The notes beneath the pieces are model-generated. The model saw only the letters and a list, made by a program, of their open reading frames with translations, did not search any database and was not told where the DNA came from. From NCBI RefSeq assembly GCF_036388275.1, contig NZ_DASVSF010000061.1, positions 49,847-113,846 of the forward strand: 64,000 bases of DNA, given 5' to 3'. Every line of letters begins with the position of its first letter. The first letter of the stretch is position 1. This document shows, piece by piece, positions 56,468 to 64,000 of this stretch. Origin of the DNA: Longimicrobium sp. GTDB lineage: Bacteria > Gemmatimonadota > Gemmatimonadetes > Longimicrobiales > Longimicrobiaceae. A program made the position numbers and the translations under genes.

Positions 56468-57504
56468 CGCGCAAACGTGAGCCTGTGAAGCGTTCGCGCG
56501 GCCCGGTGCAGGAGTTTGAAAGGGACGACGTCGAGATCGCGAAATTCAATGCTCTTCGCGACCGCGTGGGATACGCGACGCCCGACGAGCCCGTTCCACC
56601 CGGCTCGCGCTGCATGCTGGTGAAGGAACGGGGGATTCCGATCGCAAGGCTCTCGTGCACGATCGCGGTCGAAGTGCAGGGGGCGCCGGGCTACACGGGG
56701 CTCATCGGCCACTACGAGAGCACCGATCCAAAATCCGGCACGTACCTGCTGAAGCACGCGGTCCAGCGACTGCGCGAGCAGGGTGCCGACCGCATTCTCG
56801 GCCCGATGAACGGCAGCACGTGGGGCCGCTACCGCCTGGCGCTGCCGCCGGAGCCACGAGACGGCGACCCCGAGCCCCCATTCCTTTCCGAACCCTCGAA
56901 TCCCGCGGACTACCCGCTCGACTTTCAGGCGGCCGGCTTCCGCGTGGGCGCCACGTACGAGAGCGCCATCGTGGAGGACCTTGGCACGGCCGACCCGCGC
57001 CGCGACGAGCTTGCCGAGCGGGTGAGAGCGCGCGGCGCGACCATCCGCCCGCTGGACCCGGGCCGGTTCGACGACGAACTGCGCGCGATCTTCGAGCTGA
57101 GCCGCACCGCGTTCGCCGAGAACCTGTATTACTCGCCCATCGAGTTCGACGAGTTCCGCGCGCGCTACCTGCCGCTGCGCCCGCTGCTGGATCCGGAGAT
57201 GGTGCGCCTGGCGGAGGATGCGGACGGGCGGCTGCTCGGGTTCGTGTTCGCGTTCCCGGACCTGCTCTCGGCGTCGAATGGCCGCCCGACGCGCGTCGTT
57301 CTCAAGACGCTCGCGTCGGCTCCGGAAGCGCGTGGGATGGGATTAGGGACGTTTCTTACGGACGAGGTGCGGCGCGTGGCGGACGAGAACGGGTATCGGT
57401 CGGTGATCCACGCGCTGATGCAGGCCGACAACGAGTCGGTCCGCATCAGCCGCCACAGCGCGCGCGTGTTCCGGCGGTACGCGCTGTACGAGCTGGTGGA
57501 TTAG
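56464..57504 (+). CDS. GNAT family N-acetyltransferase
   Basis: 346 residues from GTG 56464, overlapping the RND gene by 4 bases. The first half has an N-terminal GNAT-like lobe (RCMLVKERGIPIARLSC, GLIGHYESTDPKSGTYLLKHAVQRLREQGADRILGPMNGSTWGRYRL). The second half has another (LLGFVFAFPDLL, VLKTLASAPEARGMGLGTFLTDEVRRVADENGY with the acetyl-CoA loop). The tandem fold and the GPMNGSTWGRYRL motif are typical of acyl-lipid-associated GNATs. Co-expressed with the exporter; perhaps both handle an acylated lipid. Confidence 0.88.
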   Translation: MTRKREPVKRSRGPVQEFERDDVEIAKFNALRDRVGYATPDEPVPPGSRCMLVKERGIPIARLSCTIAVEVQGAPGYTGLIGHYESTDPKSGTYLLKHAVQRLREQGADRILGPMNGSTWGRYRLALPPEPRDGDPEPPFLSEPSNPADYPLDFQAAGFRVGATYESAIVEDLGTADPRRDELAERVRARGATIRPLDPGRFDDELRAIFELSRTAFAENLYYSPIEFDEFRARYLPLRPLLDPEMVRLAEDADGRLLGFVFAFPDLLSASNGRPTRVVLKTLASAPEARGMGLGTFLTDEVRRVADENGYRSVIHALMQADNESVRISRHSARVFRRYALYELVD

Positions 57505-57520
57505 TCGTGGATCTGCATCG

Positions 57521-57800
57521 GCCCCTTCCCCTGGCCCTCTCCCCGCGGCGGCCCCTCCCCCCGACCCCCTCCCCCAGCAAACTGCGCCGGGAGAGGGGGA
57601 GAGTTTGTGAGGATGTCAGGTGGGGGTTCGATGGGGTGCCTTGCATGCTGCGGGTGGCCCCTCCCCCCGGCCCCCTCCCCCGGCAAACTGCGCCGGGAGA
57701 GGGGGAGAACGGCAGGTGGCGGTTCGATGGGGTTCGTCGCATGCTACGGCAGCCCCCTCCCCCCGGCCCCCTCCCCCGCTTCGCAGGGGAGGGGGAGACC
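57521..57800. repeat. Tandem family C repeats (C-rich hairpins)
   Basis: Three C-tract/G-tract hairpins (around 57555-57600, 57658-57707, 57751-57797) separated by near-identical linkers GGTTCGATGGGGT-GCCTTGCATGCTGCGG / GGTTCGATGGGGT-TCGTCGCATGCTACGG. The period is ~105 bases. The minus strand contains runs of four to six G that could fold as G-quadruplexes. No gene is supported between 57505 and 58042. Confidence 0.8.
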
Positions 57801-57860
57801 TTAACGCCGGATGCCACCGGGTGCTGCTCGCACCTCAAAGAAGGATGGGCGCGCACCAGT

Positions 57861-57935
57861 TGTCATCCTGAGGCGCAGGCGCGCCTTACTCGCCCGTGGC
57901 ACACCCCACGCGCGCCGAAGGATCTAGCCTGCGTC
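57861..57935. repeat. Intergenic repeat, family B copy
   Basis: TGTCATCCTGAGGCGCAGGC at the left end and GCGCCGAAGGATCTAGCC at the right. Another C-rich hairpin (CCCCCTCTCCGCACGTAGTTTGTGCGGGGAGGGGG) follows at 57991-58025 and runs into the ribosome site of the next gene. Confidence 0.8.
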
Positions 57936-58042
57936 ACTTCTCAGCCCGGGCGCGGTAGCGTCACGAAAGCCCGCGCTACGCCGCCCTTCTCCCCCTCTCC
58001 GCACGTAGTTTGTGCGGGGAGGGGGCGGGGGGGTGGGGCGCC

Positions 58043-59617
58043 GTGAACATCGCCGCGCGCCTCAGCGAGCGCGCCGCCCAGCACCCAAGTCACCTTGCCA
58101 TCGTGGAAGGCGCCGGGCGCCGTGCCCGTCGCACAACGTTTGGCGAGCTGGACAGGCGGGTGCACGCGCTGGCGGGCGGACTGGCCCACCGCGGGATCGG
58201 CCCGGGGGACTCGGTGCTGCTGTTCGTGCCCATGTCGGCGGACCTGTACGTGGCGCTGCTCGCCTGCCTGCATCGCGGCGCCACGGCGGTGTTCGTCGAT
58301 GCGTGGGCAGACCGGCGGCGGTTGGATGCCGCGGTGCGCATCGCGAATCCAAAGGCATTCATCGGTACCCCCAAGGCGCACCTGCTGCGGCTGGTGAGTC
58401 CCGCCGTGCGTCGCATTCCCATCCACCTCGTCGCGGGCGGGCGGCTCCTTTCGCTTGAGCGATACGAGGCGGGCGGGGCGGGGGATGCAATCGCAGTCGA
58501 GGGCTCCGCGCCTGCGCTCGTCACCTTCACCACGGGCAGCACGGGCGCACCCAAGGCGGCGGCGCGCTCGCACGAGTTCCTGTGGGCGCAGCACCTGGCG
58601 CTCGCGGCGCACCTGCGCCCGCGCGAGGGTGACATCGACATGCCCACGCTGCCCGTCTTCGTCCTCAACAACCTGGCGAGTGGCACCCCCAGCGTTATCC
58701 CCGACTTCAATCCGCGCCGCCCGGCCGAGATCGACCCCGCGCGAATCCATCGCCAGATGCGCGACGAGGGCGTCACCACCAGCAGCGGCTCGCCCGCGTT
58801 CTACGACCGGCTCGGCCGCTGGTGCGCCGAGACGAGCAATCGCATTCCGCTCCGGGCGATGTTCACCGGCGGCGCGCCCGTCCTCCCGCCGCTCGCCCGA
58901 CTCCTGGCGGCGGTGGCGGATGGCGACGTCGGCGTGGTCTACGGCAGCAGCGAGGCCGAGCCGATCGCCGGCATCGATGCGCGCGAGATGCTCGCCGCGA
59001 TGGAGCGGGGAATCGAGGCCGAGCGGCCAGAGGGCATCTGCGTCGGCGCTCCCGTGCCCGAGGTCGAGGTGAAGCTGCTCCGCCCGCACGATGGGCCGAT
59101 CACCTTCGGCGCTGATGGGCTCGGTGGATGGGAAGTCGGGCCCGGCGAGGTGGGTGAGGTAGTCGTGGCGGGATCGCACGTGCTGGCCGGCTACCTGAAC
59201 GATCCGGGTGCCGAGCGCCTGAACAAGATCCGCGACGGCGCCCGCGTGTGGCACCGCACCGGAGACGCGGCGTGGATGGACGAGCAGGGCAGGCTCTGGC
59301 TGATGGGCCGCGTCGGCGAGCGGGTTCTGCGGAACGGGCAGACGTGGTGGGGTGGGGCGGCGGAAGCGCGTGCGCTGGACGTGCCCGGCGTGCACCACGC
59401 CGCCTATCTCGGCATCGTCGATTCGACGCTGGGGCAGCGCGCGGTGCTTTGCATCGAGACGGCGTCCGGCTCACTCACCCCGGCCGAGCACGACGCGATC
59501 CGCGCAGCCCTCGGCCCCATGCCGCTGGACGAGGTGCGCGCGTTGCGCCGCATCCCCCGCGATCCCCGCCATGCGTCGAAGACGGACATCGCGGCGCTCC
59601 GTCAGGCTCTGCGGTGA
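58043..59617 (+). CDS. AMP-dependent synthetase/ligase (acyl- or OleC-like)
   Basis: 524 residues. ANL superfamily: P-loop-like TFTTGSTGAPKAAARSH, then FTGGAPVLPPL, YGSSEAEPI, and the hinge region WHRTGDAAWMDEQGRLWLMGRVGERVLRNG; the C-terminal Lys is in RHASKTDIAALR. IANPKAFIGTPKAHLLRLV resembles OleC-type beta-lactone/olefin ligases. It activates a carboxylate (probably fatty) with ATP. GTG 58043 is preceded by a G-rich sequence contributed by the adjacent C-rich repeat. Same orientation as RND-GNAT, 540 bases away. Confidence 0.88.
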   Translation: MNIAARLSERAAQHPSHLAIVEGAGRRARRTTFGELDRRVHALAGGLAHRGIGPGDSVLLFVPMSADLYVALLACLHRGATAVFVDAWADRRRLDAAVRIANPKAFIGTPKAHLLRLVSPAVRRIPIHLVAGGRLLSLERYEAGGAGDAIAVEGSAPALVTFTTGSTGAPKAAARSHEFLWAQHLALAAHLRPREGDIDMPTLPVFVLNNLASGTPSVIPDFNPRRPAEIDPARIHRQMRDEGVTTSSGSPAFYDRLGRWCAETSNRIPLRAMFTGGAPVLPPLARLLAAVADGDVGVVYGSSEAEPIAGIDAREMLAAMERGIEAERPEGICVGAPVPEVEVKLLRPHDGPITFGADGLGGWEVGPGEVGEVVVAGSHVLAGYLNDPGAERLNKIRDGARVWHRTGDAAWMDEQGRLWLMGRVGERVLRNGQTWWGGAAEARALDVPGVHHAAYLGIVDSTLGQRAVLCIETASGSLTPAEHDAIRAALGPMPLDEVRALRRIPRDPRHASKTDIAALRQALR

Positions 59618-59620
59618 CGT

Positions 59621-59986
59621 TCAGGTTGAAGGCGGGTTCGTCTGGTTCGCCATCGCGCGCGTCCATGACGAGATGATCGCGACGGCACCGCCGCATATCA
59701 GCCCCCAGTTGAGTGGGATTCCCCCTATCATCAGCATGATCATCAGCACCGTCCCGAATCTGTCCTCGGGCACGAACTCGCTGACGAAACCCGTGACGAG
59801 GGACGTTGGGAATGCAAGCAGCATGGCGAGGATGCCGAATGCCTCGCCACGATCCGTGCTGTGCGCAACCGGGCCGGTGTCACCGAAGTACCACCACAGA
59901 TATCCCGCGGCCACGCTGCCCGCGATCGCCCCGATCATGAACGCCACCCGGACGCGTCGCCGTGGAGTTGGCATCTGCTCGAACAT
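59621..59986 (-). CDS. Hypothetical membrane protein
   Basis: 121 residues from ATG 59986 (GGGGAG 7 bases upstream; the frame opens to 60016). Three membrane segments: VAFMIGAIAGSVAAGYLWWYFG, AFGILAMLLAFPTSLVTGFVSEF, VLMIMLMIGGIPLNWGLICGGAVAII. Not recognised. Its stop faces the ligase stop 3 bases away, so the two convergent genes share almost no spacer and no terminator. Confidence 0.65.
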   Translation of the reverse strand: MFEQMPTPRRRVRVAFMIGAIAGSVAAGYLWWYFGDTGPVAHSTDRGEAFGILAMLLAFPTSLVTGFVSEFVPEDRFGTVLMIMLMIGGIPLNWGLICGGAVAIISSWTRAMANQTNPPST

Positions 59987-60177
59987 CCGTGCTCCCCAGG
60001 ATGGGCTTCCCTGCATCGAAGGTTCTCGATCTTACCGGTGCGATCGCGGATTCGCCATCACGGACGTGATCGCCGCCCTAGCCCGCATCTTGCCGCTGCC
60101 CCGCGGCGCGCGCACATTAGCGCCGCCGCGGCCTGGGCCCGGCTGAAGACCGAAATGCGATCCATCCAGAGGAGATC

Positions 60178-61656
60178 ATGGTGAACACCGCCGCGACCAC
60201 CGCGGACGGGCTGGAGCTGTTCTCCCGCCCGGCCGTTCGCTCGTTACTGGAAGAAGTCCGCGAGTCCGTCCGCGTGAGCGACGCAGGCGCGTTCGAGCTG
60301 GTGAGCGCCGACGCGCTGCGCGCAGACGGCATCGAACGCCTGGCCCACGACGCCGCGCTCTCCGACAACGAGGACCGGCGCGACACCGCCCGGTGGCTGA
60401 TTCTGCAGGCCGGCCGCGCGGTGGGCATCGCCCCGGCGTCCATCCACGAGCTGTACATGGCCCGCGGCCGCGGCGAAATCACCGGCTTCACGGTGCCCGC
60501 CATCAACGTGCGCGCGGCCTCGTTCGACACGGGCCGCTCGCTGTTCCGCGCGGCCAACGAGCTGAAGGTGGGCGCGCTGATCTGCGAGATCGCCCGGTCG
60601 GAGATCGGCTACACCGACCAGCGGCCGATGGAGTACGTGGCGGTGCTGATGGCGGCGGCCATCAAGGAAGGCTGGACGGGGCCGCTGTTCGTGCAGGGCG
60701 ACCACTTCCAGGTGAACGCCAAGAAGTACAAGGCAGATCCTGACGCCGAGCTGCGCGCGGTGAAGGACATCATCCGCGAGGGGCTGCACGCCGGGTTCTA
60801 CAACATCGACATCGACACCAGCACGCTCGTCGACCTGGACAAGGGCTCGCTCGACGAGCAGCAGCACCTGAACTACACCCTCTCGGCCGAGCTGACGGCG
60901 TACGTGCGCAAGTACGAGCCGGCGGGGGTAACGGTGAGCATCGGCGGCGAGATCGGCGAGGTGGGCACGGAGAACAGCACGCCCGAAGAGCTGCGCGCCT
61001 ACATGGACGGCTACGTCCGCGCGCTGGCCGAGGTGTCGGCAAAGGTCGGCAAGCCGGTGGCCGGGCAGAGCAAGATCAGCGTGCAGTCGGGCACCACGCA
61101 CGGCGGCACCGTGCTCCCCGACGGCTCCATCGCGGACGTGGCGATCGACTTCGAGACGCTGCGCACGCTGTCGGACATCTCCCGCCGCGAATACGGCCTG
61201 GCCGGCGCGGTTCAGCACGGCGCGTCGACGCTGCCGCAGAGCGCCTTCGGCAATTTCCCGGCGGTGGAGACGGCCGAGATTCACCTGGCCACCAACTTCC
61301 AGAACATCCTGTACGACCACCTGCCGGCCGAGCTGCGCGAGTTGATGTACGAGCACTGCCGGCAGAACTTCCAGGACGAGCGCAAGCCCAGCGATACGGA
61401 AGAGCAGTTCATCTACAAGGCCCGCAAGAAGGCGCTGGGGCACTTCAAGCGCGACCTGTGGCACCTGCCGGAAGAGGACCGCGAGCGGATTCGCGCGGCG
61501 CTGTACGACCAGTTCATCTTCCTCTTCCGCCAGCTTGCGGTAGAGAATACGATGGACATCGCGCAGAAGTACGTGCCGCTTCCCGACGTGCCGCGCGCCA
61601 CCCCCGCCGACCTGCGGATGAAGGCCGCCGCGGACGACTGGGACCTGTCGGACTGA
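60178..61656 (+). CDS. Class II fructose-bisphosphate aldolase-like protein
   Basis: 492 residues. The class II aldolase fold is seen from ITGFTVPAINVRAASFDTGRSLFRAA, then FVQGDHFQVNAKKY (zinc His), NIDIDTSTLVDLDKG, VSIGGEIGEVGTENSTPEELRAYM (zinc Glu) and HGASTLPQSAFGNFP. The ~90-residue N-terminal and ~100-residue C-terminal additions are those of the long aldolase-like group of Gemmatimonadota and related phyla. It probably cleaves or condenses fructose- or tagatose-bisphosphate. AGGAG precedes the ATG by 3 bases and GTG 60181 by 6, so the exact start may be one codon later. Confidence 0.88.
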   Translation: MVNTAATTADGLELFSRPAVRSLLEEVRESVRVSDAGAFELVSADALRADGIERLAHDAALSDNEDRRDTARWLILQAGRAVGIAPASIHELYMARGRGEITGFTVPAINVRAASFDTGRSLFRAANELKVGALICEIARSEIGYTDQRPMEYVAVLMAAAIKEGWTGPLFVQGDHFQVNAKKYKADPDAELRAVKDIIREGLHAGFYNIDIDTSTLVDLDKGSLDEQQHLNYTLSAELTAYVRKYEPAGVTVSIGGEIGEVGTENSTPEELRAYMDGYVRALAEVSAKVGKPVAGQSKISVQSGTTHGGTVLPDGSIADVAIDFETLRTLSDISRREYGLAGAVQHGASTLPQSAFGNFPAVETAEIHLATNFQNILYDHLPAELRELMYEHCRQNFQDERKPSDTEEQFIYKARKKALGHFKRDLWHLPEEDRERIRAALYDQFIFLFRQLAVENTMDIAQKYVPLPDVPRATPADLRMKAAADDWDLSD

Positions 61657-61659
61657 GGG

Positions 61660-61713
61660 TAACGACCGTCACTACGGTAACGACGGTAACAACGGTAACA
61701 ACGGTAACGACGG
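61660..61713. repeat. 9-bp tandem repeat ((GGTAACRAC)n)
   Basis: Six consecutive 9-mers close to GGTAACGAC/GGTAACAAC just after the aldolase stop; inverse of the array at 22329-22403. Confidence 0.85.
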
Positions 61714-61714
61714 G

Positions 61715-61751
61715 GAGCCGGGGTCGCGAAAGCGGCGCCGGCTCTTGTCTT
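61715..61751 (+). terminator. Probable terminator of the aldolase gene
   Basis: GAGCCGG ... CCGGCTC (61715-61721 with 61738-61744) with an inner partial stem around GCGAAAGC, followed by TTGTCTTT. Confidence 0.6.
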
Positions 61752-61827
61752 TGGGTGTACGCAGGCTGTCGCTGATCCGTTCTGGCCCGCTATTCTCGTG
61801 CGGCGCTCCCATCGTTCCCTTTGCGAC

Positions 61828-61869
61828 GGGTACCGTAGTGACCGTAGTGACCGTTCTTACCGCAGTTAC
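61828..61869. repeat. Short 9-bp tandem repeat (ACCGTAGTG)
   Basis: Three to four units ACCGTAGTG/ACCGTAGTG/ACCGTTCTT/ACCGCAGTT, opposite orientation to 61660-61713. With that array it flanks 120 bases before the sensor kinase, ending 7 bases from its start codon. Confidence 0.75.
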
Positions 61870-61875
61870 TTTCCG

Positions 61876-63564
61876 ATGACCTCCGGCCGCCTGCCCCAGC
61901 CGCGGCGCGTGCTGACGTGGGTGTACCTGGGGCGCACCTGCCTGGCCACGGGCATTTTCCTCGCGGCGGCGCTGGCGTGGGACCAGGCGCCATCCAGCAC
62001 CACGCTGGCCGCCACGCTTCTGCTGATTTTCTCGGCCACGTTCGCCGCCGGCTCGTTCTGGTGGACGCACGTCCATCGGCACGATCCAGGGCCCAATTAC
62101 CTGTACTGCCAGGTGCTGTACGACGTGCTCCTGGTGACCGCCGTCGTGCACCTGACCGGTGGCAAGGACAGCGACTTCGCCCCGCTGTTCGTGCTGGTGA
62201 TCGTGGCCGGCGCCATCCTGCTGCCCTTCGTCGGCGGCATTCTCATCGGCATCCTGGCCAGCCTGCTCTACTTTGCCGACGTCGTGTGGAGCGCGCACAC
62301 GGTCGACGTCGCCGTGGTCCTGCAGGGGGTGCTGTTCAGCGTGGTAGCGCTCGCCACCGGGTACCTGGGTGGCCGGCTGCGGCAGACCGGCGCCACGCTG
62401 GGCGAGGTAGAGGCCGAGCTGCGGCTGCTGCGGCTGGATACCGACGACGTGCTGGCCAGCATCGCCACCGGGCTGATCACTGTAGATGGGCGCGGCCGGC
62501 TGGGATTCATCAACCCCGCCGCCGCCGACCTGCTGAAGGTGCGCGCCTCGGACTGGCTGGGGCGGCCATTCCTGGACAAGCTCGAGGCCACCGCGCCGGG
62601 GCTGGGCAGCGTCATTCGCCGGTCGATGGAAACGCGAGCCGCCATCCGCCGCTTCGAGACGGAGGAGACGGAGGCGGGGATGGTCTTCGGCGTCAGCACC
62701 ACGCTCATCCAGCGCGGCGAGCGCGAGCTGCCGTCGGTGACCGCCATCTTCCAGGACATCACCGAGCGCAAGCGCATCGACCAGCTCAACCGCCGGGCGG
62801 AGCGGCTGGAGGCCGTCGCCGAGCTGTCGGCGTCGCTGGCGCACGAGATCAAGAACCCGCTGGCCTCCATCCGCAGCGCCACCGAGCAGCTGGCCGGGGA
62901 TCGCATCGACAACGACGACCGCGTGGTCCTGGGCGGCCTCGTCGTGCGCGAGTCGGACCGCTTGAGCCGCCTGCTGACGGAGTTCATCGACTTCGCCCGG
63001 GTGCGGATGCGCGCCACCGAGCGGGTGGAGGTGGCGCCGCTGGTGCGGCAGGCGCTGGACGTGGTGCGCGCGCATCCGCAGGCGGCGGCGGTGACCGTCC
63101 ACCTCGCGGTTTCGCCCGAAGCCGACACCGCCGCGACGGCTGGCGACGGCGACCTGCTGCACCGCGCCGTGTTGAACCTGGCGCTGAACGCGGTGCAGTG
63201 GGCGGGGCAGGGGGGGCGGGTGGAGGTGGAGGTGGATCAGCTGGAGACGGACCTGCTGACGCCCAGCAGCGGACACGCCCGCGCCCTCCGCATCCGTGTG
63301 TCCGACACCGGCCCGGGCGTTCCCGAGGGCGAGGCCGACCACGTGTTCGACCCCTTCTTCACCCTGCGGCCGGGCGGCACGGGGCTGGGGCTGGCCCTGG
63401 TGCAGCGCGCCGCCGAGGCGCACGGAGGCGCCGTGTTCGTCGACCAGCCGCGCGGCGACGGCTGGGGCGCCACCTTCGCCCTGTACCTCCCCGTCGTCGG
63501 CACCGGGACGGACGCGGCGTCGCGAGCGGATGCGGACGCCGAACCAGAAGCGCTGTCATCCTGA
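61876..63564 (+). CDS. Membrane sensor histidine kinase (PilS/NtrB type)
   Basis: 562 residues. Six membrane segments in the first ~165 residues (as in PilS), a PAS domain (~190-310; DVLASIATGLITVDGRGRLGFINPAAADLL), HisKA with H-box VAELSASLAHEIKNPLASIRSATEQL (phospho-His), N-box LALNAVQWAGQGG, and G1/G2 boxes VSDTGPGVPEGE and GGTGLGLALVQRAAEAHGG. It phosphorylates an NtrC-type response regulator in this subgroup; that gene would be expected downstream, but the next 436 bases contain only repeats. ATG 61876 abuts the 9-bp repeat and has no clear ribosome site. Confidence 0.93.
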   Translation: MTSGRLPQPRRVLTWVYLGRTCLATGIFLAAALAWDQAPSSTTLAATLLLIFSATFAAGSFWWTHVHRHDPGPNYLYCQVLYDVLLVTAVVHLTGGKDSDFAPLFVLVIVAGAILLPFVGGILIGILASLLYFADVVWSAHTVDVAVVLQGVLFSVVALATGYLGGRLRQTGATLGEVEAELRLLRLDTDDVLASIATGLITVDGRGRLGFINPAAADLLKVRASDWLGRPFLDKLEATAPGLGSVIRRSMETRAAIRRFETEETEAGMVFGVSTTLIQRGERELPSVTAIFQDITERKRIDQLNRRAERLEAVAELSASLAHEIKNPLASIRSATEQLAGDRIDNDDRVVLGGLVVRESDRLSRLLTEFIDFARVRMRATERVEVAPLVRQALDVVRAHPQAAAVTVHLAVSPEADTAATAGDGDLLHRAVLNLALNAVQWAGQGGRVEVEVDQLETDLLTPSSGHARALRIRVSDTGPGVPEGEADHVFDPFFTLRPGGTGLGLALVQRAAEAHGGAVFVDQPRGDGWGATFALYLPVVGTGTDAASRADADAEPEALSS

Positions 63565-63960
63565 GGCCCAAGCGCACCGGACTAGCCCGTTCGCAGAACT
63601 TTGCGGGCCGAAGGATCTAGCCGCGGACACGTACCAGCTTGGGCGCGGCAGCGGTCACGGCAGCCGAGGCCTCGGCTGCCGTGGGGCCCTCACCCCGCCG
63701 CGCTGACACGCGTGCGACCCTCTCCCACAAACAGCGTGGGAGAGGAGGTACACTTCAGGGTTGGTCGCGTCACGTTGGGTGCGGCGCTCGGGCCGGGGCC
63801 CCCCATCCCCAACCCTTCCCCCGCAACCCGCCGCGGGGGAAGGGAGCCAGTCGTGTGCGCGAGGCTAGCCGGAGTGCTGTCGAATTCTCCTCTCCCCCAT
63901 GGGGTTTATGGGGGAGAGGCCCGGAGAGGGGGGGCGCCAAGGCATGCGCCGAGTCACGTC
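63555..63960. repeat. Repeat cluster at window end (families B and C)
   Basis: Starts inside the last codons of the sensor kinase: CTGTCATCCTGAGGCCCAAGC ... GGGCCGAAGGATCTAGCCGCGG (63555-63626), then GGCCCTCACCCCGCCGCGC with CCCTCTCCCACAAACAGCGTGGGAGAGG (63683-63748), a C-rich pair at 63800-63845 and CTCCCCCATGGGGTTTATGGGGGAGAGG (63893-63920). No gene supported from 63565 to 64000. Confidence 0.75.
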
Positions 63961-64000
63961 GGAGCGCCTCAAAACCCGCGTCGCCCACGTCTTCCTAACC

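Noticed and set aside
61458..61775. Frame encoding TVTTVTTVTT repeats
   Set aside because: Comes from the 9-bp minisatellite downstream of the aldolase stop; no start or ribosome site.

Overview
The window is about 70% GC, with a diderm cell plan (SusC/SusD, TonB receptors, lipoproteins, Mpl peptidoglycan recycling). It carries many palindromic and C-rich intergenic repeats. This combination, together with an aerobic phenylacetate oxygenase, a bacterial GRAS protein and a pinensin-like RiPP precursor, suggests a soil Gemmatimonadota close to Longimicrobium. That assignment is inference from gene content; there is no rRNA in the window.

Layout. (1) 0-8.7 kb: the 3' end of ispE, tRNA-Gln, an MNT/HEPN toxin-antitoxin pair whose HEPN gene is frameshifted, the 5' relic of a ROK regulator lying tail-to-tail with an intact ROK regulator, a divergent Na+/sugar symporter-glycosidase operon, and a HigBA-type module. 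(2) 8.7-20.2 kb: a complete starch/maltodextrin utilisation operon on the minus strand, susC-susD-GH13-GH97-esterase/CBM-MFS. Its promoter spacer holds a sequence like the sites in front of the two ROK genes. (3) 20.5-32.6 kb: housekeeping and envelope genes (Gfo/Idh oxidoreductase, ECF sigma factor, LPG-synthase-like flippase, GT4, solo MbtH, a DUF892 protein with a histone-H1-like tail, GlsB-like protein, ArfB, Mpl, LepB, P450). (4) 32.7-43.4 kb: a metzincin-type metalloprotease, a LIG-POL LigD without a nuclease domain, a pair of paralogous Cys-conserved proteins, a GRAS-domain protein and a TonB-type receptor under a perfect palindromic operator. (5) 43.5-46.4 kb: a phenylacetyl-CoA epoxidase operon, paaA-paaD(DUF59)-paaB-paaC-paaD(zinc ribbon), with PaaD split into two genes and two overlapping PaaR-like palindromes upstream. 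(6) 46.5-54.1 kb: an accessory zone that is more AT-rich in its first half. It holds an HTH regulator with duplicated operators, two unrecognised membrane proteins, a two-gene secreted-protein unit, and the remains of an HTH gene, a 57-aa gene, hicA, DUF433 and an SMP-30-like gene. The zone ends with SnoaL-like, RiPP precursor and YCII genes. (7) 54.3-64 kb: RND-GNAT, an AMP-ligase, a class II aldolase, a PilS/NtrB-type sensor kinase and several long repeat clusters.

Start codons were chosen by Shine-Dalgarno spacing, paralogue alignment or promoter position where possible, so several differ from the longest open frame. No homology search was available; family names come from motif recognition.
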